Source: Streptomyces caniscabiei
Lineage (GTDB): Bacteria; Actinomycetota; Actinomycetes; Streptomycetales; Streptomycetaceae
NCBI RefSeq assembly: GCF_014930365.1
Contig: NZ_JABXWI010000032.1
Location: 1 to 64,000, forward strand
Direction: 5' to 3'
Length of the DNA: 64,000 nucleotides
Position numbers and translations under genes: made by a program. Shown piece by piece: positions 36,046 through 43,798 of the stretch. The notes under the pieces were generated by a model. The model saw only the letters and a list, made by a program, of their open reading frames with translations, had not been told where the DNA came from and did not search any database. Position 1 is the first letter of the stretch. Each line of letters opens with the position of its first letter.

Positions 36046-37214
36046 GGCAGTTCCTTCAGCCCGAGGTCGGTCAGCAGGTCGTGGGCGAGGCCGAGTTCGG
36101 CGGCGATGCCGTCGGCGAGCTCGTCGCGGGTGGCGGGGCGCAGCCGGGGCGGCAGGGCCTGCCAGGTGTACGTCTCCACCTCCAGGTGCCGCGTCAGCGG
36201 TGCGGGGCCGGTGAGCAGGGCGTCGAGCGTGCGGCGCAGCACCGGCAGCGTGGAGGTGAGGGGCGGGGTGGGGGCGGCGTGCAGGGGGACGTGGAAGTGG
36301 GCCCGCCAGGGTGCGGTGTCGGGCAGGGGGCCGTCGTCCGCGAGGGCCTCGGCCAGGTCGTCGGTGCCGTACAGGCCGGCCGGCGTGCGGGTGCGGGTCT
36401 GGTGCAGGAAGCGGGGCTCGGCGAAGGCGGCCAGTGCGCGGCGGACCTCGGGCCGGTCGGGGTGCTCGGCGTGCAGGGCCGCCGACAGCTGGGTCTTGAC
36501 CACGCGCACCCCGGCGGCGGTGAGCCGGTCGACGGCGGGCCCGGGTTCCTCGAAGGAGGTGGCCAGGTGGCAGGTGTCGACGCACACGCCGACCCGGTCG
36601 TGGCCGAGGGCGGTCAGCGGGCCGACGGCGTCGTCGAGGGTCTCCACCACGCAGCCGGGTTCGGGTTCGAGCGCGAGGCGGATGGAGCGGCCGGTGGCGT
36701 CGGCGATGTCGTCCAGCCGCCGGGCCATCTCCCCGAGCCGGGCGTGGGCGCGTTGGTCGCGGGGGGTGCCGCAGCGGGTGCGCCAGGCCAGCGGCAGGGT
36801 GGAGATGCTGCCCTCGGTGACGTCGTCGGGCAGCAGGGCGGCGAGGATCCGGGCGAGCGCGGTGGTGTGCTCCAGGCGTTCGGGATCGGCCCAGTCCGGC
36901 TGGTAGACGCGGTACTTGACCTCGCCCGTGCCGAACCCTTCGTAGGGGAAGCCGTTGAGGGTGACGACCTCCAGGCCGTGGCGGTCCAGTTCGGCGCGCA
37001 GCCGGGACAGGGCGCGCGGGTCGGTGTCCAGGGTGCGGGCGGCGCCCTCGGCCAGCCACAGGCCGACGCCGAGCCGTCGCACGCCGAGGCGGCGGCGCAC
37101 CGGCGCGCAGTGGTCGCCGAGTTGGGCGAGGACGCCGTCGAGGTCCTCGGCGGGGTGCACGTTGGTGCAGTAGGCGAGGTGGACGACGCTGCCGTCGTCG
37201 TGCCGGAAACGCAT
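36042..37214 (-). CDS. eboE: EboE metabolite-traffic protein (TIM-barrel, xylose-isomerase-like)
   Basis: 390 aa. It starts with a strand-helix pattern VVHLAYCTNVHPAEDL, which is typical of EboE. LVLNGFPYEGFGTGEVKYRVY-like text appears as VVTLNGFPYEGFG and VKYRVYQPDW. LALEPEPGCVVETLDD and VGVCVDTCHLATSFE give the metal-binding Glu, Asp and His residues of the sugar-phosphate isomerase-like barrel. Ebo genes are required in cyanobacteria for export or trafficking of scytonemin precursors. It is three bases from eboB upstream and overlaps eboF downstream. The exact reaction is unknown in all known systems. Confidence 0.85.
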   Translation of the reverse strand: MRFRHDDGSVVHLAYCTNVHPAEDLDGVLAQLGDHCAPVRRRLGVRRLGVGLWLAEGAARTLDTDPRALSRLRAELDRHGLEVVTLNGFPYEGFGTGEVKYRVYQPDWADPERLEHTTALARILAALLPDDVTEGSISTLPLAWRTRCGTPRDQRAHARLGEMARRLDDIADATGRSIRLALEPEPGCVVETLDDAVGPLTALGHDRVGVCVDTCHLATSFEEPGPAVDRLTAAGVRVVKTQLSAALHAEHPDRPEVRRALAAFAEPRFLHQTRTRTPAGLYGTDDLAEALADDGPLPDTAPWRAHFHVPLHAAPTPPLTSTLPVLRRTLDALLTGPAPLTRHLEVETYTWQALPPRLRPATRDELADGIAAELGLAHDLLTDLGLKELP

Positions 37215-37217
37215 GGC

Positions 37218-38090
37218 TCACCGCCCGGCGGGGGTCGGTCGCGCGGAGGTGCCGCGCAGGACGGAGTTGCCCTGGTGGGTGGGTTCGGTGGCGGTGACGG
37301 AGAGGTCGAGGCGGCCGGAGAGGGAGTAGAAGGCGACCGGGTTGCGCCACAGCACGAGGTCCACGTCGTCCTCGTCGAAGCCCGCGGCGAGCATGGCGCG
37401 GCCCACCTTCGCGGTCTTCAGCGGGTCGCTTCTGCCCCAGTCGGCGGCGGAGTTGACCAGCATCCGCTCGGGGCCGTACTCCTCGAGCACGGCCACCATC
37501 CGGTGCTCGTCCATCTTGGTGTCGGGGTACACCGAGAATCCCAGCCAGCAGCCGCTGTCCCGGGCGGCGGCGACCGTGGTCTCGTTCAGGTGGTCCAGCA
37601 GCACCCGGCCGGTGTCCAGCGCGGATTCGCGTACGACGTCCAGGGTGCGCCTGAGTCCGGCGAGTTTGTCGCGGTGCGGGGTGTGCACGAGGGCGGGCAG
37701 GCCGTGGTCGGCGGCGAGGTGCAGCTGGGCGGCGAGTGCGGTGTCCTCGGCCGGGGTCATCGCGTCGTAGCCGATCTCGCCGACGGCCACGACGCGGTCC
37801 TTGACCAGGTAGCGGGGCAGTTCCTCCAGGACCGGCAGGCAGCGGGGGTCGTTGGCCTCCTTGGGGTTGAGGGCGATCGTGCAGTGGTGGGCGATGCCGT
37901 ACTGGGCGGCTCTGAAGGGCTCCCAGCCCAGGAGGGTGTCGAAGTAGTCCACGAAGGAGGCGGGTGAGGTGCGGGGTTGGCCCTGCCAGAAGGAGGGTTC
38001 CACGACCGCGCGGACGCCCGCGGCGTGCATGGCCTCGTAGTCGTCGGTGGTTCTGGAGGTCATGTGGATGTGTGGGTCGAAGATGCGCAT
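37218..38090 (-). CDS. eboB: EboB-like TatD family metal hydrolase
   Basis: 290 aa. Amidohydrolase landmarks are MRIFDPHIHMTSR (H-x-H), VAVGEIGYDAM (Glu), ALVHTPHRDK (His), LLDHLNE and LVNSAADWG (Asp), all expected metal ligands. TatD relatives are nucleases or phosphoesterases, while the EboB branch is linked to metabolite traffic. The ATG at 38090 follows CCGGAGGAG. It is separated from eboA by a MITE-like element that may disturb read-through from the upstream genes. The C-terminal 15 residues are low complexity. Confidence 0.82.
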   Translation of the reverse strand: MRIFDPHIHMTSRTTDDYEAMHAAGVRAVVEPSFWQGQPRTSPASFVDYFDTLLGWEPFRAAQYGIAHHCTIALNPKEANDPRCLPVLEELPRYLVKDRVVAVGEIGYDAMTPAEDTALAAQLHLAADHGLPALVHTPHRDKLAGLRRTLDVVRESALDTGRVLLDHLNETTVAAARDSGCWLGFSVYPDTKMDEHRMVAVLEEYGPERMLVNSAADWGRSDPLKTAKVGRAMLAAGFDEDDVDLVLWRNPVAFYSLSGRLDLSVTATEPTHQGNSVLRGTSARPTPAGR

Positions 38091-38162
38091 CGGCGTTCTC
38101 CTCCGGCGGGGCCTTGGTGGGGTGCGGGTCGGTGGGGGCTTGTCGCGCGGGTCCTCGCGCCC

Positions 38163-38269
38163 CTAGGGCGTGTTGCGAAAGTCCCGTCGTTCGCCCGAAG
38201 GGCGGGCCTCGCGGCGAGAGTGCGTGCATGGCGTCGCGAGGCAGGCGGGACTTTCGCAACACGCCCTAG
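38163..38269. mobile_element. 107-bp MITE-like element with 24-bp inverted ends
   Basis: The end sequence CTAGGGCGTGTTGCGAAAGT (first 20 of 24 bases, 38163-38186) is repeated in exact inverse at 38246-38269. CTAG stands at both ends, consistent with an insertion into a CTAG target as made by IS630/Tc1-type transposases. The interior has a shorter dyad built on CCTCGCGGCG/CGTCGCGAGG. No gene fits inside. The right end supplies the stop codon of eboA (38266-38268). Confidence 0.8.
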
Positions 38270-38820
38270 AGGGGCTCGGTCAGGGTGAGGACCCGGGTGA
38301 GGTCCTGGGGGATCGGGCGGCCCGCCGCGGTGCGTTCGGTGGCTTGGGCCCGCAGCATGCGGGTCAGCTCTGTGTCCCCGCGGGCTCGTTCGGCGAGCCC
38401 GGCGATGCCGCTCACGGGGACGCCGGTGAACAGGCACTTCAGGACGGCGTGCCGCCAGGTGTGGGCGTCCAGGTGCCGGGCCGCGTACGGGCCGAGGGCG
38501 GCGGCCAGCAGGCTGGTGTCGTTGGTGCGCAGGGCGTCCTCCACCAGTGGCACCCCGGCCGCCGCCGGGAGGTCCAGGCGGGGCAGGGCCAGCAGGACGG
38601 CGCGGCGCTCGGCGGGCGTGCCCTGCCGGTACAGCAGGCTCACCTCGGCGGGGTCGGGGCGGGCGGCGGTCAGCAGCCGCACGCGGGCGTCGAGCGCGTC
38701 GGCGCCGCAGCGGCGGCCCGCTTCGGCGAAGCGCAGCGTCCAGCCGGGTGCGCGGGCGGCGGCCTGGGCGAGGGCCTGCTCCAGCCAGCTCTGCCGTGCG
38801 GTGTCGAACGCGGCGGTCAT
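38266..38820 (-). CDS. eboA: EboA-domain protein
   Basis: 184 aa. The pattern of short helical repeats (RVRLLTAARPDPAEVSLLYR, AVLLALPRLDL, LVEDALRTNDTSLLAAALG, HAVLKCLFTGVP) is that of EboA, a small HEAT-like helical protein of unknown biochemistry. The ATG at 38820 overlaps the stop of the preceding isomerase gene. Its last residues and stop codon fall at the edge of the inserted MITE, so the original C-terminus may have been slightly different. Whether the insertion affects expression of eboB-E-F downstream cannot be judged. Confidence 0.8.
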   Translation of the reverse strand: MTAAFDTARQSWLEQALAQAAARAPGWTLRFAEAGRRCGADALDARVRLLTAARPDPAEVSLLYRQGTPAERRAVLLALPRLDLPAAAGVPLVEDALRTNDTSLLAAALGPYAARHLDAHTWRHAVLKCLFTGVPVSGIAGLAERARGDTELTRMLRAQATERTAAGRPIPQDLTRVLTLTEPL

Positions 38821-39662
38821 CTCGTCCCTCCGTTGCGCAGGAAGTCCAGGGATTGCGCGGCGAGGGCGGGGCCGGCGTGGGAGTGCCGGGGCAGTTCCAC
38901 CACGGTCAGTCCCTGGTAGCCGCTGTTCTCCAGGGCCCGCAGCACGGGCGGGAAGTCGATCTCGCCGTGGCCGAACGGCAGGTGCTCGTGCACCCCGCGC
39001 CGCATGTCCTCGATCTGTACGTGCCTCAGCCAGGGCGCGGCCTGCCGCACGCACTCCTGCGGCGGGAGGGGCTCCAGGCACTGGCAGTGGCCGATGTCGA
39101 GCGTCAGGCCGAGCCCGTCGGGGTCACCGAGTTCGGTGCGCAGCCGGTGGAAGCCGGCGAGGTCGGCCAGCAGATGGCCGGGTTCCGGTTCGACGGCCAG
39201 CGGCAGTCCGGCCTCCTCTGCGGCCTCCAGCACCGGGGCGAGCGTGTCGGCGAGCCGTGTGTAGCCCGTGTCGGGGTCCACGCCGTCGGGCAGGGTCCCG
39301 CTGAAGAGGTGTACGGCGTGTGCGCCGAGGTCGGCGGCTACGCGGACCGCGCGGATCAGCAGCCGGACGCGGGCCCAGCGGCCGTCCTTCTCCTCGTCCA
39401 GCAGGCTGGGCCCGTGCTTGCGGCGTGGGTCGAGGACGTAGCGCGCGCCGGTCTCCACGGTCACGCCGAGCCCGAGAGCGTCCAGTCGCTGCCGTACGCG
39501 GCGGGTCCGGGCGGCGAGTTGCGGGGCGAACGGGTCGAGGTGCATGTGGTCGAGCGTCAGTCCGACGCCGTCGTAACCGAGGTCGGCCAGCAGGGCGAGG
39601 GCGTCGTCCAGGCGCAGGTCGGTCAGCCCGTTGGTGCCGTATCCCAGGCGCAGTCCGCTCAT
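38817..39662 (-). CDS. Sugar-phosphate isomerase/epimerase-like TIM barrel in the Ebo operon
   Basis: 281 aa. LRLGYGTNGLTDLRLDDALA is the first strand and helix. LAVEPEPGHLLAD, LGLTLDIGHCQCLEP and VHEHLPFGHGEIDF give Glu, Asp/His and His/Glu metal ligands of the AP-endonuclease-2-like barrel. A second member of the same superfamily (EboE) lies in this operon, but the two are not close copies. ATGA overlaps on both sides show tight coupling to eboC and eboA. Likely substrate is a sugar or cyclitol derivative; unknown. Confidence 0.8.
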   Translation of the reverse strand: MSGLRLGYGTNGLTDLRLDDALALLADLGYDGVGLTLDHMHLDPFAPQLAARTRRVRQRLDALGLGVTVETGARYVLDPRRKHGPSLLDEEKDGRWARVRLLIRAVRVAADLGAHAVHLFSGTLPDGVDPDTGYTRLADTLAPVLEAAEEAGLPLAVEPEPGHLLADLAGFHRLRTELGDPDGLGLTLDIGHCQCLEPLPPQECVRQAAPWLRHVQIEDMRRGVHEHLPFGHGEIDFPPVLRALENSGYQGLTVVELPRHSHAGPALAAQSLDFLRNGGTR

Positions 39663-40663
39663 GTCACGCTCACCCGGCGGGCCAGCCGCGCGGCGGCGGG
39701 CGCGAGCGCGGCCGTCAGCAGCCCCGTGCCGGGTGCGCCCGCGCGCGCGGCGAGGGCGCCCTGGAGCGGGATCATCGCCCGTATGCCCGCTCCGACGGCG
39801 CGCTGGGTCAGGGGTGGCGAGGGGTTGAGGGCGGCGTGCAGGAGAGGCCTGGCGACGGTGAGGGCGTAGCCGGCGGCCAGGGCGGCGGGCACGACGGCGG
39901 CCCGCCCGGCTGCGGGGGCGGCCTGGCCGGGTGCGGTGCCGGGGCGGCGGGTGAGGGCGGTGGTGAGGGCTGCCGCCGTGGCCAGGCCCAGCAGGGGGGC
40001 CGTCGCCGAGCCGCCCTCGGCCTCGCGGCGGGAGACCAGGGTGACGGCGCAGGTGTGGGCGCCGAGTGCGACCGCCGAGGGGAGGGCCGGGCGCAGGGCC
40101 CGCGTGGTGGCCGCGCCGAGCAGCAGGTCCAGGGAGCGGGCGGCGGCCATGGCGGCCGGTCCCGCCGCGGTGTGCTTCAGCTTCAGGTCGTACGCCCACA
40201 CCGTCGCCGCGAGCGGTGCCGCGACGGCGAACGCGCTGCGGCCCGCGCAGGCGGCCAGGGCGAGGCCGGCCGCGGTGAGCGTCCCGGCCGCGGTGAGGGC
40301 GGCGCCGGGCCGGACGCGGCCGGAGGGCAGCGGCCGGTGCGCGCGGGTCACGGCGTCCTCCTCCCGGTCCGCCCAGTCGTTGAGCGCCATTCCCGCCTGG
40401 TACAGGCAAAGTGAGGTGCCCACCGCCAGGGCGGTACGGCGTCCGGGCCGTGCCCCGGCGGCCGCGGCCCCCGCGAGCGCGTCACCGGGGACCGTGAACA
40501 GCGCCGGGAGCCTGAGCAGTTCGGCCCAGGCCCGGACCCGCTCCGGGGCCGGGCGTCGCACGCCCCGGGCGGTGCCGGCGGACACCGGTCCGCGCGCCTG
40601 CCGGGCCTGCCCCTTCGGTCCCGTCGGTTCTGTCGGTCCCGGCGGTCCCGTCGGCGTGCTCAT
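39659..40663 (-). CDS. eboC: EboC-like UbiA prenyltransferase
   Basis: 334 aa. A Pro/Gly-rich 45-residue N-terminus is followed by about eight membrane helices. The first diphosphate-binding motif is MALNDWADREEDAVTRAHRP (Asn95 to Asp103, N-D-x-x-D-x-x-x-D), and VWAYDLKLKHTAAGP lies where the second motif is expected, with only one acid clearly visible. UbiA enzymes attach prenyl or similar chains from diphosphates to aromatic or polar acceptors in the membrane. EboC is a standard Ebo component, and with the phosphatase and cyclitol enzymes it may make a lipid-linked carrier. Confidence 0.85.
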   Translation of the reverse strand: MSTPTGPPGPTEPTGPKGQARQARGPVSAGTARGVRRPAPERVRAWAELLRLPALFTVPGDALAGAAAAGARPGRRTALAVGTSLCLYQAGMALNDWADREEDAVTRAHRPLPSGRVRPGAALTAAGTLTAAGLALAACAGRSAFAVAAPLAATVWAYDLKLKHTAAGPAAMAAARSLDLLLGAATTRALRPALPSAVALGAHTCAVTLVSRREAEGGSATAPLLGLATAAALTTALTRRPGTAPGQAAPAAGRAAVVPAALAAGYALTVARPLLHAALNPSPPLTQRAVGAGIRAMIPLQGALAARAGAPGTGLLTAALAPAAARLARRVSVT

Positions 40664-41790
40664 CGGGGGTCCTTCAGGCGTTCGGCGAAGGCGAGCAGGT
40701 TGGCGTACTGCTCGGCCAGGGGGGCGGGGGCGCCGGGGTCGGGATCCTTGAAGTAGAAGGCGAGTTCGGGGCGTGGGCCGGACAGGCCGCGTTCCTGGGC
40801 GCGGGCGAGCAGCCTGGCCAGATCCAGGACCAGCGGGGCGGCCAGGGCCGAGTCGCAGCCCTGCCAGATCGTCTGCAGGACCATGCGGGCACCGAGGAAG
40901 CCGTCGAAGGCGACGTGGTCCCAGGCGGTCTTCCAGTCACCGAGCGCCGGTACGTCGTCGATGTGCACCTCGCCCTCGGGCGTCGTGCCGAGGGTGTCGG
41001 TGAGCACCCGCTCCTTTCCGGCGTTCTTCGCGGCCGCCGCGGCCGGATCGGCGAGCGAGGCCCCGTCGCCGCCGCCCAGCAGGTTGGTACCGGACCAGGC
41101 CCGCACGGCGAGCGCCCGCTGGGCGAACATCGGCCCGAGGACCGAACGGAGCAGCGTCTGCCCGGTCTTGCCGTCCTGGCCGGCGTACGGCAGACCCGTC
41201 ACCGGCGCGGTCACGGCGAGTTGGGGGTGGCGCAGCCCGGTCGAGGGCGTGAAGTTGACGTAGGGGCAGCCGACGCGCAGGGCGGCGGCCGCGTACAGCG
41301 AGCTGGCGGGCCAGCCGCCCTGCTCGGGAGCGGGCTCGGTGCTGGCGACGTTCACCACGACGGTGCGGGCCGCGCCGGTGGTGTGCGCGAACTCCCGCAG
41401 GTGCCCGGCGAAGACGCCGGTCAGTTCCTCGTGGCCGCGTTCGTCACCGGGCAGGGGCCCGCCGGGGCGGATCCGCGCTTCGACGGCGGCCAGTTCCTCC
41501 TGCACCGCGGCCGGCAGCCAGTGGGGCAGCACTTGCTGGGCGGCCAGTTCCTCCGCCCGCTTGGCCAGCGGGGTGTCGGCCGTGTCGTGGCCGCCGAAGA
41601 CCAGCGAGGGCAGCGGGGGCAGGCCGCTGTCGGCGAAGGGCTCGGTCTCGGTGACCAGGCCGGTGGGCGGAATCAGACCGGCCGCCAGCGCGGCGCAGCC
41701 GGCGATCGCCGTGGTGGCGACCGATCCGCGCGCCCCGATCAGCCACACACCGGTCGGCGCGGGGGCGGGAGTCTTCGGGTGAGGGGACAC
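40660..41790 (-). CDS. Inositol-3-phosphate-synthase-like protein
   Basis: 376 aa. GVWLIGARGSVATTAIAG is the Rossmann NAD loop (G-x-x-G-x-x-A), VVVNVASTEP the conserved N-V-x-S-T segment, and YAGQDGKTGQTLLRSVLGP, ARAWSGTNLLGGGDG-like text (as VRAWSGTNLLGGGDG) and HIDDVPALGDWKTAWDH match the catalytic region of myo-inositol-1-phosphate synthases. These NAD enzymes cyclise glucose 6-phosphate. GTG 41790 is chosen because GGAGG precedes it. It leads the Ebo operon. Canonical cyanobacterial sets instead have a dehydroquinate-synthase-like EboD, also an NAD cyclase, so this may be a functional substitute. Confidence 0.83.
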   Translation of the reverse strand: MSPHPKTPAPAPTGVWLIGARGSVATTAIAGCAALAAGLIPPTGLVTETEPFADSGLPPLPSLVFGGHDTADTPLAKRAEELAAQQVLPHWLPAAVQEELAAVEARIRPGGPLPGDERGHEELTGVFAGHLREFAHTTGAARTVVVNVASTEPAPEQGGWPASSLYAAAALRVGCPYVNFTPSTGLRHPQLAVTAPVTGLPYAGQDGKTGQTLLRSVLGPMFAQRALAVRAWSGTNLLGGGDGASLADPAAAAAKNAGKERVLTDTLGTTPEGEVHIDDVPALGDWKTAWDHVAFDGFLGARMVLQTIWQGCDSALAAPLVLDLARLLARAQERGLSGPRPELAFYFKDPDPGAPAPLAEQYANLLAFAERLKDPR

Positions 41791-42542
41791 AGGCAGCCTC
41801 CAGTAGCGTCGGACGAGGCGGGTCGGCAAGCGGATGCCCGGTCAGAATGCCGAGCGGCCCGGCGGGCGGGCGTCGTTCTCCGGCGTGCGTCGAGCGAGCT
41901 CCGAGCCGGTCTGCGCCGGATGTGGTGCGCGGCTGGGGCTCTTCCTGTGGACGGCCGCAGGGGCGGCGGACTCATGGCCGCGGCCGGGGTGGCGGGGGCC
42001 GGTGGATCCGGGGCCGGGTGGGGTCGGGGGGCGAGTGGGTCCGGGGCCGGGTGGATCCGGGGCCGGGTGGGGTCGGGGGGCGAGTGGGTCCGGGGCCGGG
42101 TGGATCCGGGGCCGGGTGGGGTCGGGGGCGGGTGGGGTCGGGGGCGGGTGGTGGATCCGGGGGCGCGCTGCCGTGTGCGGGAGCGGAGGATCCGGTTCAT
42201 GGCCTGTGGTGGTGGGGCGATACTCACCGGCGTCGGCCGAGTGCCGCCGAGCCCGCCCTCACCCCTGTGCGCGCTCACTCCCCCGTCCGCACCCTCACCC
42301 CCCGTCCGCGCCCGCCTTCCCCCGTCGCCGTCGCCCCGGGGAGGGCCCCCGGCGGCAGGAGCGTCCACGGCTCGGATCGGTCACGGCTCGGAACGGTCGC
42401 CGTTGTCAAACCGGTGCGCCGGAACTCCAGCGGTGTCCGAGTCGCTCTCCAGGGCTGCGCCAAGGCCCGTCCCTACCGTGGTGGCCGGGTCCCTTCCGGC
42501 GGTTGGGACGCCCCTTTCCCGCTCCTGTCCTGGAGGAATCTG
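41791..42542. repeat. Divergent intergenic region with G-rich 49-bp tandem repeats
   Basis: No gene with credible codon use is seen. From 42002 a 49-bp unit starting GTGGATCCGGGGCCGGGTGG repeats at 42051 and 42100 and then degrades into shorter GGGTGGGGTCGGGGGC units to about 42160. Runs of G at short spacing on the plus strand could form quadruplexes. The unit length is not a multiple of three, arguing against a coding repeat. Promoters for the Ebo operon and the methyltransferase-like gene must lie in this region. Confidence 0.8.
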
Positions 42543-43628
42543 ATGCCCGAACTGCCGCCCCCGCACGTCGTCCGGGAAGCGGAGAAGGCCCGTGCGGATC
42601 TGCAGCGGCAGAGCCGTCAGCTGGCGCCTCCGCCGTTCGCCCTGCTGGAACTCGCCATGGGGTCCATGGTCACGCAGGCGTTGTATGCCGTGGCACGGCT
42701 GCGGGTCGCCGAGGCGCTCGTGGACGGTCCGCTCGGCGTCGAGCAGATCGCCGAGCGGACCGGCGCCGACGCCGACGCCCTGGGCCGGGTGCTGCGGCTG
42801 CTCGCCTCGCACGGTGTCTTCGCCGGACGGCCGGACGGCACGTACGAACTGACCCCGATGGCCGACGCGTTGCGCGCCGACCACCCCATGACGATGCGTG
42901 ACATCGCCGTCCTGATGGGCCATCCCACACACTGGGACGACTGGAGCCGTCTGCTGGACTCCGTCGTCACCGGCGAGCCGAGCCTGCCCAAGCACCGCGG
43001 GATGGGTGCCTTCGAGTACCTGGAGCAGAACCCGGAGTACGGGGAGGTGTTCATCCGGGGCATGGGCAACATGTCGGACACCGAGACCGACCCGGTCGTC
43101 GCCGCGTACGACTTCTCGCGGTTCGGCACGGTCGTCGACTTCTGCGGCGGACGCGGCGGGCTGCTCTCCGGCATCCTGCGGCAGGCGCCCGGGGCGCGGG
43201 GCATCCTGTCCGACCCGCGGGTGGAGGGCAACGGCGCGGCCGAGTTCCTCGCCGGGCAGGGCGTCGCCGACCGCTGCACCACCCACGCCGGCGGGCTGTT
43301 CGACCCGGTGGTGGAGGGCGGGGACGCCTATGTGCTCAAGCACATCGTCCACGACTGGCCCGAGGAGCAGGCCCTGCAGATCCTGCGCAACATCCGGTCC
43401 GCGATCCGGCCGGACGGCCGGCTGCTGCTGGTGGAGATGGTGATCCCGGAGGACGGCGACGGGCCGCACTCCGGCAAGCTCGTCGACCTGTGGCTGATGC
43501 TCCTGGTCGGCGGCCGGGAACGCACCGCCTCGCAGTACGCCGACCTGCTCCAGCGGGCCGGCTTCCGCCTGGAGCGTGTGGTGGAGACGGCGTCCGCGGT
43601 CTCGATCGTCGAGGCGATCCCGGCCTGA
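42543..43628 (+). CDS. O-methyltransferase homologue, candidate AlpH-type diazo-installing enzyme
   Basis: 361 aa. It has the plant-OMT/CrtF-like architecture: an N-terminal winged-helix dimerisation domain (about 25-110, LLELAMGSMVTQALYAVARL) and a C-terminal Rossmann domain with motif I VVDFCGGRGGLLSGIL (197-212) and the usual KHIVHDWPEEQ (265-275). Motif I differs from the common V-D-V/I-G-G-G-x-G form (Phe-Cys). In kinamycin biosynthesis AlpH, a homologue, couples glutamyl-hydrazine to the polyketide without methyl transfer. The start follows TGGAGGAATCTG. Normal O-methylation cannot be excluded. Confidence 0.75.
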   Translation: MPELPPPHVVREAEKARADLQRQSRQLAPPPFALLELAMGSMVTQALYAVARLRVAEALVDGPLGVEQIAERTGADADALGRVLRLLASHGVFAGRPDGTYELTPMADALRADHPMTMRDIAVLMGHPTHWDDWSRLLDSVVTGEPSLPKHRGMGAFEYLEQNPEYGEVFIRGMGNMSDTETDPVVAAYDFSRFGTVVDFCGGRGGLLSGILRQAPGARGILSDPRVEGNGAAEFLAGQGVADRCTTHAGGLFDPVVEGGDAYVLKHIVHDWPEEQALQILRNIRSAIRPDGRLLLVEMVIPEDGDGPHSGKLVDLWLMLLVGGRERTASQYADLLQRAGFRLERVVETASAVSIVEAIPA

Positions 43629-43647
43629 CCGGCCCGGCACGACGTAC

Positions 43648-43692
43648 GGCCCCCGTGGCACCCACCTGGACCAGGTGGGCGCCACGGGGGCC
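43648..43692. terminator. Strong convergent terminator
   Basis: Arms GGCCCCCGTGGC (43648-43659) and its complement (43681-43692) enclose an inner stem CCCACCTGG/CCAGGTGGG, between convergent genes. Confidence 0.8.
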
Positions 43693-43798
43693 GTTGCCGT
43701 ATCCGCGGGGGCCGTCCGCGTGCCGCGGGTTCCACGAACGCCGGAGCGGGGCACCGCGTCACCCGGTGCCCCGCTGCCCGCGCCCCGCCGCCCGACGG

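Noticed and set aside
36046..38262. A 1218-residue frame reading through from eboF on the minus strand
   Set aside because: Upstream of 36045 it is a low-complexity Arg/Pro shadow of eboE and eboB.
41847..42542. Long upstream extension of the methyltransferase frame
   Set aside because: It runs through G-rich 49-bp repeats with no protein-like content; ATG 42543 has a strong ribosome site and the family N-terminus begins there.
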